Shown here in pieces: positions 1 to 5,566 of a DNA stretch of 5,566 nucleotides. Numbering within the stretch: position 1 is the first letter of the stretch; each line of letters starts with the position of its first letter. Made by a program: the position numbers and the translations under genes. Origin of the DNA: Blastococcus sp. GTDB lineage: Bacteria; Actinomycetota; Actinomycetes; Mycobacteriales; Geodermatophilaceae. Under the pieces are notes generated by a model. That model was not told the origin of the DNA, ran no database searches, and saw only the letters and a program-made list of their open reading frames with translations. The DNA lies in contig JAOPUS010000219.1 in the NCBI GenBank assembly GCA_025963345.1, positions 1 through 5,566 of the forward strand. Direction: 5' to 3'.

Positions 1-1034
1 TCCTCGTCGGCGGTGACCACGAGGGTCCGGACGGGAGCGCCCGGCGCGCTGACGTCTCCCGGCACGGGGGCCAGGCCGTCGGTGACCACCCCGAGGTGCC
101 TGAGGCGGCTGGTCACCGCGTCGCGGACCGGGGCCGAGTACTCGCCGATCCCGCCGGTGAACACCAGGGTGTCCAGCCCGCCGAGCACTGCGGTGTAGCC
201 GGCCACTGTGGTCGCGACGGCGGTCGTGAACACCTCCAGGGCGAGTTCGCACTCGGGGTCACCCGCGGCTGCCCGGCGGGTCAGCTCGGCGACGTCGGTG
301 ACCCCGCCGCTCATCCCGGCCAGGCCCGAGGAGCGGTCGACCAGCCCTCGCAGGTCGGCCGTGGACCATCCGCGGTCGGCCAGGAACAGCAGCACCTCGG
401 GGTCGAGGTCGCCGCTGCGACTGACCGAGGGCAGTCCGCCGGTGGGGGAGAAGCTCATCGACGTCTGCAGGGAGCGGCCGCTGCGCACGGCGGTGACGCT
501 GCAGCCGCCGCCGAGGTGAGCGACCACCGCTCGCCCGAGCCCCGGAACGGTGTCCACGACGTGCTGCACCGACAGGCCGTGGAAGCCGTAGCGGCGGACC
601 CCCAGGGCGGTGACCGCGTCGGGCACCGGCAGCCGGTGGGCGGCCGCTCGCATGGTGGCGTGGAAGGCGGTGTCGAAGCACGCCACGTGCGGCAGGTCCG
701 GCCAACGGACTCGGGCTGCTTCGATCGAGTCCAGGTCACCCGGCATGTGCAGTGGGGCGAAGTTCACGAGGTCGCCCAGTGCGGCCATCAGTTCGTCGTC
801 GACCCGTTCGGGCTGGACGTGGACCGGCCCACCGTGGACGACCCGGTGCGCCAAGGCCGACGGGGTCAGCCCGGCAGCCGCAAGCCAGTCGGCGACGTCG
901 GCGATCGCGCTGCCGGCCTCGGCGGTCGGACGGGGAACGGAACGGTTGAACAGCCTGGCCCCCGACGCGTCGTGCGCGGCCACCTTCAGCGATCGGGATC
1001 CCGGGTTGATCGCCAGGACGACCGGCCCGATCAC
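1..1034 (-). CDS. ackA: Acetate kinase (acetate/propionate kinase family), 3' end cut by window edge
   Basis: Converts acetyl-phosphate and ADP to acetate and ATP in the cytoplasm, the step after the phosphoketolase encoded just upstream. 344 full codons are present and the frame runs off base 1. Visible family motifs are the N-terminal phosphate loop AINPGSRSLK (residues 8-17; Asn10, Ser13, Ser15, Lys17), HRVVHGG with Arg64, FDTAFH with the expected catalytic Asp121, RRYGFHG with His152, HLGGG with His173, SRSGDLDP with Arg206, and FTGGIGEY with Glu298. The last readable residues (TADE) match the TDEEL region near the family C-terminus, so probably only about 15-25 codons are missing. GTG at 1034 is the chosen start: it overlaps the xfp stop as GTGA and puts the phosphate loop at the usual distance. 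GTG at 1041-1043 is an alternative. Translation is probably coupled to xfp. Two oddities are a short N-terminal domain (the Arg64 motif lies near residue 91 in the Methanosarcina enzyme) and HLGGG in place of the common HLGNG. Confidence 0.95.
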   Translation of the reverse strand, partial: MIGPVVLAINPGSRSLKVAAHDASGARLFNRSVPRPTAEAGSAIADVADWLAAAGLTPSALAHRVVHGGPVHVQPERVDDELMAALGDLVNFAPLHMPGDLDSIEAARVRWPDLPHVACFDTAFHATMRAAAHRLPVPDAVTALGVRRYGFHGLSVQHVVDTVPGLGRAVVAHLGGGCSVTAVRSGRSLQTSMSFSPTGGLPSVSRSGDLDPEVLLFLADRGWSTADLRGLVDRSSGLAGMSGGVTDVAELTRRAAAGDPECELALEVFTTAVATTVAGYTAVLGGLDTLVFTGGIGEYSAPVRDAVTSRLRHLGVVTDGLAPVPGDVSAPGAPVRTLVVTADE

Positions 1035-3463
1035 CGCGACCACCGCCAGTTCCGCACCTCGGGCATGTCTTCGAAGTGCTCGCGGATGTAGCTGTGGTGC
1101 CGGGCCAGCATCTGCTCGCAGTACGCGACCAGCGCCTCGCCGCCCTGCGGGACGCGACGCGCGTGCCGGAGGGCGTCGAGCGCCAGCTGGTATCGGCTCA
1201 TCCGGTTCAGCACGACCCGGTCGAACGGCGTGGTCGTCGTCCCCTGCTCCTCGAAGCCGCGCACATGGAACCGATCCGCATCCGGCCGGCCGTGCAGCAG
1301 CTGGTGCACCGCCCGCGGATAGCCGTGGAAGGCGAAGACGACATCGGCGGTGTCGGTGAACAGCTCCCGGAAGTGGTCGGCGCTGAAGCCGTGCGGGTGC
1401 ACGTCCGGTGGCAGCAGGGCCATCAGGTCGACCACGTTGACCATCCGGACGCGCAGCCACGGAACCCACTGGCGCAGCAGCTCGGCAGCCGCCAGCACCT
1501 CCAGTGTCGGCACGTCCCCGGCGGCGGCCAGCACTACGTCGGGAGGCTGGGCGCCTGCGTCGGTTTCCGACCCGGCCCAGTGCCACACGGATGCACCAGC
1601 CGCGCAGTGCGCGTCGGCTTCGGCCATCGTCAGGTACTGAAGATGCTGCTGCTTGTCGGCCACCACCAGGTTGACGTGATCGACACTGCGTAGGCAGTGG
1701 TCGGCGATCGACAGCAGGCAGTTGGCGTCCGGTGGCAGCCAGACCCGGACGACGGCAGGCGAGAGCGGGATCACCGTGTCGATCAGCCCCGGCCCCTGGT
1801 GGCTGAACCCGTTGTGGTCGTTGCGCCAGCAGGTGCTGGTCAGCAGGATCGTCAGGGAGGAGACCGGCGCGCGCCAGGACAGCTCGGCAGCGTGCTGCAG
1901 CCACTTGACGTGCTGGATCACCATCGAGGCGCTGACCATGGCGAACGCCTCGTAGGTGGCGAACAGGCCGTGCCGTCCGGACAGCAGGTATCCCTCCAGC
2001 CAGCCTTCGCAGAGGTGTTCGGACAGCACCTCCATGACCCGGCCGTGCGGTGACAGGGCGACGTCGGTGGGCAGCACGTCGGCCTGCAGGCAGCGGTCGG
2101 TCACCTCGAAGACCGACTGCAGCCGGTTGCTGGCCGTCTCGTCGGGACAGAACAGCCGGAAGTTGCCCCCGCCGTCAGCGGTCGTGGTCCGGCGATACAC
2201 CTCGGCCAGGAGTTCCCCGAGCGGGTGCGTCGTCTCGTGCGACGTCGTCCCGGGCGCAGGAACGTCGAGCGCATAGCCGTCGAGCGGGGGCAGGTCCAGG
2301 GGACGACGCAGTCGACCGCCATTGGCGTAGGGCGTCGACCCCATCCGGAGGTCGCCCACGGGAGCGAGGGCGGCGAGCTCTGGGGCGAGTGCCCCGTTCG
2401 CGGTGAACTGCAGCTCGGGGGAGTAGGAGCGCAGCCAGGTCTCCAGCAGTGCCAGGTGCGCGTCGTCGGTCTGCACCCCGGACAACGGGACCTGGTGGGC
2501 CCGGAACGTGCCCTCCACCTGCACACCGTCGACGACGGCAGGGCCGGTCCACCCCTTGGGCGTGCGCAGCACGATCGCCGGCCAGCCCGGGCGGACGTCG
2601 GTGCCGCCGGCGCGGGCCGCCCGCTGGATCTCGGTGATCCGGTCGTGCGCGCCACGCAGCGCGGCCTCCAGGTCGGCGAAGACCAGCCGCGGGTCGTCAC
2701 CGGACACCACCACCGGCGCCCACCCCTGACTGGACAGGTAGGCGCACACCTCCTCGTCCGACGACCGGCCCCAGACGGTGGCGCTGCTGATCTTGTAGCC
2801 GTTGAGGTGCAGAACGGGCAGCACGGCCCCGTCCCGGCGCGCGTCGAGGTACGCGGGGAGCTTCCACGACCCGGACAGCGGCCCGGTCTCCGCCTCACCG
2901 TCTCCTACCACGCACGCGACCAGCAGGTCCGGGTGGTCGAACGCCGCGCCCGCGGCGTGGGCCAGTGCATACCCCAGTTCGCCGCCCTCGTGGATGCTGC
3001 CCGGCGTCGGCACGCTGACGTGGCTCGGAATGCCGCCCGGCGTGGAGAACTGGCGGAACAACCGGTGCATGCCGTCGGCGTCCATACCGATGTGCGGGTA
3101 CACCTCGCTGTAGGTGCCCTCCAGCCACGTGTTGGCCACGAGGGCGGGGCCGCCGTGGCCCGGGCCGGCGACGTAGAGGCAAGGAGTGCCGGTGCGCCGG
3201 ATGAGCCGATTGAGCTGGACGTAGAGCGCCGACAGGCCGGGGCTGGTGCCCCAGTGCCCGAGCAGCCGCGGCTTGACGTCGCTGTGCCGTAGCGGTCGGG
3301 TGAGGAGCGCGTCGTCCTGCAGATAGATCTGGCCGACGGTCAGGTAGTTCGCGGCTGCCCACCACCGCAGGTCCAACTCCAGGTCCTCGACCGGATAGGG
3401 ATCGGCTGGAACGTCTGTCGACGGAGCGGGCGGAGTGCTGACGACGTCTGCGAGCAGGTCCAT
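1031..3463 (-). CDS. xfp: Phosphoketolase (xylulose-5-phosphate / fructose-6-phosphate), complete
   Basis: Thiamine-diphosphate enzyme that cleaves xylulose-5-phosphate, and in many members fructose-6-phosphate, with inorganic phosphate. The products are acetyl-phosphate plus glyceraldehyde-3-phosphate or erythrose-4-phosphate. The 810-residue product matches the family length (about 790-830). Motifs in order: GHWGTSPG with His70, GPGHGGP with His103, the phosphoketolase signature EGGELGY (160-165 region, preceded by His158), the ThDP/Mg-binding stretch ending GDGEAETGP (187-195), LNGYKI (220-225), the RVMEVLSEH region with Glu478 and Glu482, CEGWLEGY (485-491), and NGFSHQGPG with His555. The C-terminal domain is intact and ends RNWRWSR. 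ATG at 3461-3463 is chosen because family-like sequence begins soon after it. The frame stays open to about 3949, but that extension is Arg/Pro-rich and non-family. No strong Shine-Dalgarno precedes the ATG. ackA follows with a 4-base overlap. Substrate preference cannot be told from sequence alone. Confidence 0.97.
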   Translation of the reverse strand: MDLLADVVSTPPAPSTDVPADPYPVEDLELDLRWWAAANYLTVGQIYLQDDALLTRPLRHSDVKPRLLGHWGTSPGLSALYVQLNRLIRRTGTPCLYVAGPGHGGPALVANTWLEGTYSEVYPHIGMDADGMHRLFRQFSTPGGIPSHVSVPTPGSIHEGGELGYALAHAAGAAFDHPDLLVACVVGDGEAETGPLSGSWKLPAYLDARRDGAVLPVLHLNGYKISSATVWGRSSDEEVCAYLSSQGWAPVVVSGDDPRLVFADLEAALRGAHDRITEIQRAARAGGTDVRPGWPAIVLRTPKGWTGPAVVDGVQVEGTFRAHQVPLSGVQTDDAHLALLETWLRSYSPELQFTANGALAPELAALAPVGDLRMGSTPYANGGRLRRPLDLPPLDGYALDVPAPGTTSHETTHPLGELLAEVYRRTTTADGGGNFRLFCPDETASNRLQSVFEVTDRCLQADVLPTDVALSPHGRVMEVLSEHLCEGWLEGYLLSGRHGLFATYEAFAMVSASMVIQHVKWLQHAAELSWRAPVSSLTILLTSTCWRNDHNGFSHQGPGLIDTVIPLSPAVVRVWLPPDANCLLSIADHCLRSVDHVNLVVADKQQHLQYLTMAEADAHCAAGASVWHWAGSETDAGAQPPDVVLAAAGDVPTLEVLAAAELLRQWVPWLRVRMVNVVDLMALLPPDVHPHGFSADHFRELFTDTADVVFAFHGYPRAVHQLLHGRPDADRFHVRGFEEQGTTTTPFDRVVLNRMSRYQLALDALRHARRVPQGGEALVAYCEQMLARHHSYIREHFEDMPEVRNWRWSR

Positions 3464-3470
3464 GATCCGG

Positions 3471-3476
3471 ACTGTC
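3471..3476 (-). promoter_or_regulatory. Possible -10 element of the xfp promoter
   Basis: The minus-strand hexamer GACAGT keeps the A at position 2 and T at position 6 of the actinobacterial -10 pattern TANNNT, but lacks the first T. If used, transcription would begin at about 3464, next to the xfp ATG, giving a leaderless mRNA. That fits the lack of a clear Shine-Dalgarno and places the DosR-like box at about -37 to -50, where activator sites overlap -35. This is a weak match and may be chance. Confidence 0.22.
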
Positions 3477-3499
3477 CGCCGGCACGGCGGTCCCCGACG

Positions 3500-3513
3500 G
3501 GGTCCAAAGTCGC
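3500..3513 (-). promoter_or_regulatory. DosR/DevR-like operator upstream of xfp
   Basis: Read on the minus strand, this 14-mer is GCGACTTTGGACCC. It matches the mycobacterial DosR motif GGGACTTNNGNCCC at 10 of the 11 fixed positions, the exception being C for G at position 2. It ends 37 bases upstream of the xfp ATG. A weaker partner (8 of 11), also on the minus strand, lies at 3481-3494. At about 70% GC, a rough hand estimate is 0.02 chance matches this good in the whole gap on both strands. The motif is known from Mycobacterium; its use here is inferred from position and similarity. Confidence 0.5.
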
Positions 3514-3616
3514 CTCTTCGCCGGTGAAGTGCCCGCCCAGGGCAGTCCTCGGCGATCCAGCTCCGACGCCTCAGGCATCGGGACGGCGGAGGGGCGGGCC
3601 GGCGGCGCGGCTGGGC

Positions 3617-3645
3617 GGGACCTCTGGCCGTGGGACCTGGGACCG
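3617..3645 (+). promoter_or_regulatory. Tandem DosR/DevR-like boxes facing the small gene and ATPase
   Basis: Two 14-mers, GGGACCTCTGGCCG (3617-3630) and GGGACCTGGGACCG (3632-3645), each match the DosR motif GGGACTTNNGNCCC at 9 of 11 fixed positions. Both differ at the same two places (C at position 6, G at position 14). They are direct repeats 15 bases apart, and tandem boxes are common at mycobacterial DosR promoters. They lie about 160-185 bases upstream of the GTG at 3803, so a promoter between 3650 and 3790 would be expected. Each match alone is unremarkable at this GC content; the pairing and shared deviations carry the weight. Confidence 0.38.
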
Positions 3646-3790
3646 ACGGCACTACCTGGTTACCGGGCCGTCGCGCACGGTCGGTCGTGGACGAGAGGGC
3701 CCCGGTCATCGCCGATTTCCCCGCGGGCTCGGGTTCCTTCGCAATTCCCCGCGTGCCGAACGGCGCCGCCCGCCCAGCACCGCCTGACCC

Positions 3791-3796
3791 GAGGAG
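3791..3796 (+). promoter_or_regulatory. Ribosome binding site of the 59-residue small gene
   Basis: GAGGAG lies six bases before the GTG at 3803. This is a good Shine-Dalgarno match at normal spacing, and it is the main reason to accept GTG 3803 as a real start. Confidence 0.6.
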
Positions 3797-3802
3797 CACG
3801 CA

Positions 3803-3982
3803 GTGATCACGTACCCCCAGTTGACGGACACCGGCGGCGAGCGACTCGACCTGCACAACGCCAGCATCGATGAGCCGGCCGCAGCTGCCGGCCGTTGCGG
3901 CATGGTCCACCTGCCCACCGGCCGGATCTGTCGGGCACCGGCACGCCACGACGGCGGCTGCGAGTTCGGGGCGGCGTCATGA
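3803..3982 (+). CDS. Small Cys/His-containing protein of unknown function (59 aa)
   Basis: A GTG start with a well-placed Shine-Dalgarno opens a 59-residue frame. The N-terminal half (MITYPQLTDTGGERLDL) is acidic/polar, followed by an Ala-rich linker (26-29). The C-terminal half is GRCGMVHLPTGRIC (30-43) then RAPARHDGGCEF (44-55). Cys32, His36, Cys43, His49 and Cys53 could form a small metal-binding or redox-sensitive site. From memory, short actinobacterial proteins ending in a similar MVHLxTGRxC...H.GxCxF pattern occur near stress genes; this needs a search. There is no signal peptide or membrane segment. Its stop overlaps the next ATG as ATGA (3979-3982), and it appears to lead the unit containing the ATPase. 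The role is unknown. Confidence 0.62.
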   Translation: MITYPQLTDTGGERLDLHNASIDEPAAAAGRCGMVHLPTGRICRAPARHDGGCEFGAAS

Positions 3983-4083
3983 CCCGTGCCACCCGCCCGG
4001 TGCCGGCAACGTCCGGTGACGGGGCCAGGGTTGGAGCCGAGCGTGCTCGTCGCAGCGTGGCGGGGGCGGCCGCAGCGTGGTGA
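3979..4083 (+). CDS. Doubtful 34-residue frame bridging the small gene and the ATPase
   Basis: ATG at 3979 overlaps the preceding stop (ATGA), and its TGA at 4081-4083 overlaps the proposed ATPase start (GTGA). The product is Ala/Arg/Gly-rich, starts MTRATRPVPATSGDG, and shows no recognised motif or membrane segment. No separate Shine-Dalgarno is clear. It may be a real coupling peptide that carries ribosomes from the small gene to the ATPase, or simply untranslated leader. The two precise overlaps are the only positive evidence. Confidence 0.25.
   Translation: MTRATRPVPATSGDGARVGAERARRSVAGAAAAW
4051..4080 (+). repeat. Direct repeat CGCAGCGTGG just before the ATPase start
   Basis: The 10-mer CGCAGCGTGG occurs at 4051-4060 and again at 4071-4080, separated by ten G/C bases. 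The second copy contributes the G of the proposed GTG start. It could be a slippage duplication or a chance result of GC-rich sequence. No function is evident. Confidence 0.5.
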
Positions 4084-5566
4084 CCGACGTCCAGGAGGTG
4101 ACGGCCTCGCCCGCGCGCGCCGCCTGGGAGTTGTCACCCGGTGAGGTCATCGTTCAGGAGGGCGTCGTTGCCGCACATGGCCTGGATCACGGCACCGCCG
4201 CCGACCGGCTGACCCGGGATGGCCCGAACGAGGTGGAGGTGCACCCATCGGCGCCGCTGTGGCGCTCGGTCGTCGGGCAGTTGCGAGACACGCTGATCCT
4301 GGTCCTGCTCGCTGCGGCGGTGCTCACCGCGGTGATCGGCGACTTCGTCGACACGGCGGTCATCCTGCTGGTCGTGACGGTCAACACCGTCCTCGGTGTC
4401 GTCCAGGAGCGCCGGGCGCTGCGCGAGGTCCGGGCTCTCGACGACCTCGTCGCCCCTAGCGCCCGGGTGACGAGAGAGGGGCGGGACACCTGGGTACCGA
4501 CCCGGGAGCTCGTCCGGGGTGACGTGCTCCGGTTGGCAGCGGGCGACGTGGTCGGCGCCGACGCCCGGCTGGTGCGCTCCGTGCAGTTGCAGGTGGACGA
4601 GTCCCTGCTGACCGGTGAATCCCAGCCGAGCGACCGGGACTCCGAGGCCGTGTCCCTCGGGTCCACGCCCATGGCCGACCGGACGGGCATGGTGCACGCC
4701 GGCAGCACGGTGCTCCGTGGCTCGGGCGAGGCCGTCGTCGTCGCGACCGGGGTCGCCACTGTGATCGGGCAGGTGGCCCGAATGGTGGGGGGACGCCGGT
4801 CCCCCCTCACGCCCCTGCAACGTCGGTTGGCCACCTTGGGGCGGCAGATCTCGATCGGCGTGGCCGTCGCCTGTGTTGTCTTCCTGGCTTCCGGGCTCCT
4901 TCGCGGGCAGCCGTGGGATATCACTGTCATCGCGGCTGTCGCGTTGGCTGTGGCCGCGGTCCCGGAATCCCTGCCTGCCGTGGTCACCCTCGCGTTGTCC
5001 GCAGGGGCGAGCCGGATGGGGCGGCGGGGCGCCGTGGTGCGGTCTCTGCCCGCGGTGGAAACGCTCGGCTCGGTGACCCTGCTGGCGACCGACAAGACCG
5101 GCACCCTGACCGAGGGCGCGATGCGGGTCGACCGGACGTGGACCCCCGGGGACGGGGAACTGTTGGTCGGTCAGGCCGCCCTCTCCTCGGATGAGACCCG
5201 GAGACTGTGGTCGGCCGCCGCGCTGTGCAACGACGCCGACGCCTCCGGGGCGGGCCCGGGCGGCAGCGCGGGGACCGCGGACACCGAGACCGCGCTCGTC
5301 CGGGCGGCCCGCGCGGCCGGCTGTGACGTCGAGCAGTTGCGGCGCGAAAACCCGCGGGAGCGCGAGGAACCCTTCGACGCAGTCACCCGGCGGATGACGA
5401 CGTGGCAGCGCGGGCCTGACGGCGAACTCAGTGTGCTGGTCAAGGGTGCACCCGAGGTGGTGTTGCCCGGGCTCGACGGGGCCGGGGCGGCGCAAGCGGT
5501 GTCCGACGGGTGGGCTGCCGTCGGACGCCGGGTGCTGGCCGTGGCCGCCGACGGCCGGCTGCTCGG
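4080..5566 (+). CDS. P-type II cation-transporting ATPase (Ca2+-ATPase/CtpF-like), 3' end cut by window
   Basis: Membrane pump that uses ATP to move a cation, probably Ca2+ or a related divalent ion, across the plasma membrane. About 495 codons are present, a little over half of the usual ~900. Visible in order: cation-ATPase N-terminal domain (AWELSPGEV at 15-23, RDGPNEV at 46-52), M1 (about 71-87), M2 (about 90-108), actuator loop with TGES (178-181), M3 (about 246-265), M4 with PESLP (295-299) including the ion-site Glu296, SLPAVETLGSV, phosphorylation motif DKTGT (Asp338), and nucleotide-binding KGAPE (455-459). The GDGxND hinge and M5-M10 lie beyond the window. The frame is closed upstream by TGA at 4017-4019. 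GTG at 4077, 4080 or 4098 are possible starts; 4080 is chosen for its GTGA overlap. In M. tuberculosis the related ctpF is DosR-regulated. The exact ion is not determined by what is visible; PESLP replaces the usual PEGLP. Confidence 0.93.
   Translation, partial: MTDVQEVTASPARAAWELSPGEVIVQEGVVAAHGLDHGTAADRLTRDGPNEVEVHPSAPLWRSVVGQLRDTLILVLLAAAVLTAVIGDFVDTAVILLVVTVNTVLGVVQERRALREVRALDDLVAPSARVTREGRDTWVPTRELVRGDVLRLAAGDVVGADARLVRSVQLQVDESLLTGESQPSDRDSEAVSLGSTPMADRTGMVHAGSTVLRGSGEAVVVATGVATVIGQVARMVGGRRSPLTPLQRRLATLGRQISIGVAVACVVFLASGLLRGQPWDITVIAAVALAVAAVPESLPAVVTLALSAGASRMGRRGAVVRSLPAVETLGSVTLLATDKTGTLTEGAMRVDRTWTPGDGELLVGQAALSSDETRRLWSAAALCNDADASGAGPGGSAGTADTETALVRAARAAGCDVEQLRRENPREREEPFDAVTRRMTTWQRGPDGELSVLVKGAPEVVLPGLDGAGAAQAVSDGWAAVGRRVLAVAADGRLL

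Larger units (their letters stand above)
3464..3802. other. Divergent intergenic control region between xfp and the small-protein/ATPase unit
   Basis: This stretch of about 340 bp separates the leftward xfp-ackA operon from the rightward genes and must hold both promoters. No open frame in it has a family-like product or codon pattern I trust. It contains DosR/DevR-like boxes (annotated separately), a direct repeat of GGGACCT (3617-3623 and 3632-3638), and an 8-bp inverted repeat GCCCGCCC/GGGCGGGC (3531-3538 and 3592-3599) that could be chance at this GC content. It also has a near-palindrome, CCTGGTTACCGG, around 3655-3666. No convincing tRNA, riboswitch or terminator was seen. Confidence 0.8.

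Noticed and set aside
96..1091. 331-codon plus-strand open frame opposite ackA
   Set aside because: Composition is typical of an antisense shadow (His/Gly/Arg/Val/Gln-rich), with no motif, and it lies over a clearly real acetate kinase.
2225..3292. 355-codon plus-strand open frame opposite xfp
   Set aside because: Antisense shadow of the conserved ThDP-binding half of phosphoketolase, with no recognisable domain.
3531..3599. Inverted repeat GCCCGCCC ... GGGCGGGC as a terminator or RNA structure
   Set aside because: Only 8 bp, with a loop of about 53 bases and no T-tract. It is easily produced by chance at this GC content and sits between divergent promoters where no terminator is needed.
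3655..3666. Near-palindrome CCTGGTTACCGG as an operator
   Set aside because: Imperfect and short, and it matches no regulator motif I can name. Kept only as a note within the intergenic description.
3524..3873. Plus-strand frames of 87 and 114 codons within the control region
   Set aside because: No family-like sequence. One overlaps the better supported small gene, and both run through the proposed operator and promoter DNA.
3464..3949. Upstream extension of the phosphoketolase frame to about 3949, which would give a 972-residue protein
   Set aside because: The extra residues are Arg/Pro/Gly-rich, unlike any phosphoketolase N-terminus. They would cover the whole control region and the small gene on the other strand. 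The frame is open only because GC-rich DNA has few stops.
4134..5495. 453-codon minus-strand open frame opposite the ATPase
   Set aside because: Covers the ATPase motifs in antisense, has low-information Arg/Gly/His/Asp composition, and shows no family features.

Overview
The window comes from a very GC-rich genome (roughly 70% by eye). It has strong G/C bias at third codon positions, several GTG starts and 4-base stop/start overlaps. Together with the protein types, this points to an actinobacterium; the genus cannot be read from the sequence. The strong third-position bias also leaves long spurious open frames opposite the real genes.

Layout: two divergent transcription units flank a control region of about 340 bp. 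Leftward (minus strand) is a two-gene operon. It holds xfp, a complete 810-residue phosphoketolase (3463 to 1031), then ackA, an acetate kinase (1034 to beyond base 1), overlapping by 4 bases (GTGA). Rightward (plus strand) are a small 59-residue Cys/His-containing protein (3803-3982), a doubtful 34-codon frame (3979-4083), and the first ~495 codons of a P-type II cation-transporting ATPase of the Ca2+-ATPase/mycobacterial CtpF type (from 4080, cut by the window end). Consecutive rightward frames are linked by ATGA and GTGA overlaps.

How they may work together: phosphoketolase splits xylulose-5-phosphate (and/or fructose-6-phosphate) with phosphate to give acetyl-phosphate. Acetate kinase turns acetyl-phosphate plus ADP into acetate and ATP, so the operon is a short route to ATP without respiration. 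The gap contains sequences resembling the binding site of DosR/DevR, the hypoxia/redox response regulator of actinobacteria. One lies 37-50 bases upstream of xfp, and a tandem pair lies on the side facing the small gene and the ATPase. In Mycobacterium tuberculosis the ATPase gene ctpF belongs to the DosR regulon. The most interesting reading is therefore a hypoxia-controlled divergent locus that pairs fermentative ATP generation with ion transport and a small uncharacterised Cys/His protein. That regulatory link is inference from motif matching by eye. No RNA genes, mobile elements, CRISPR arrays or clear terminators were seen.
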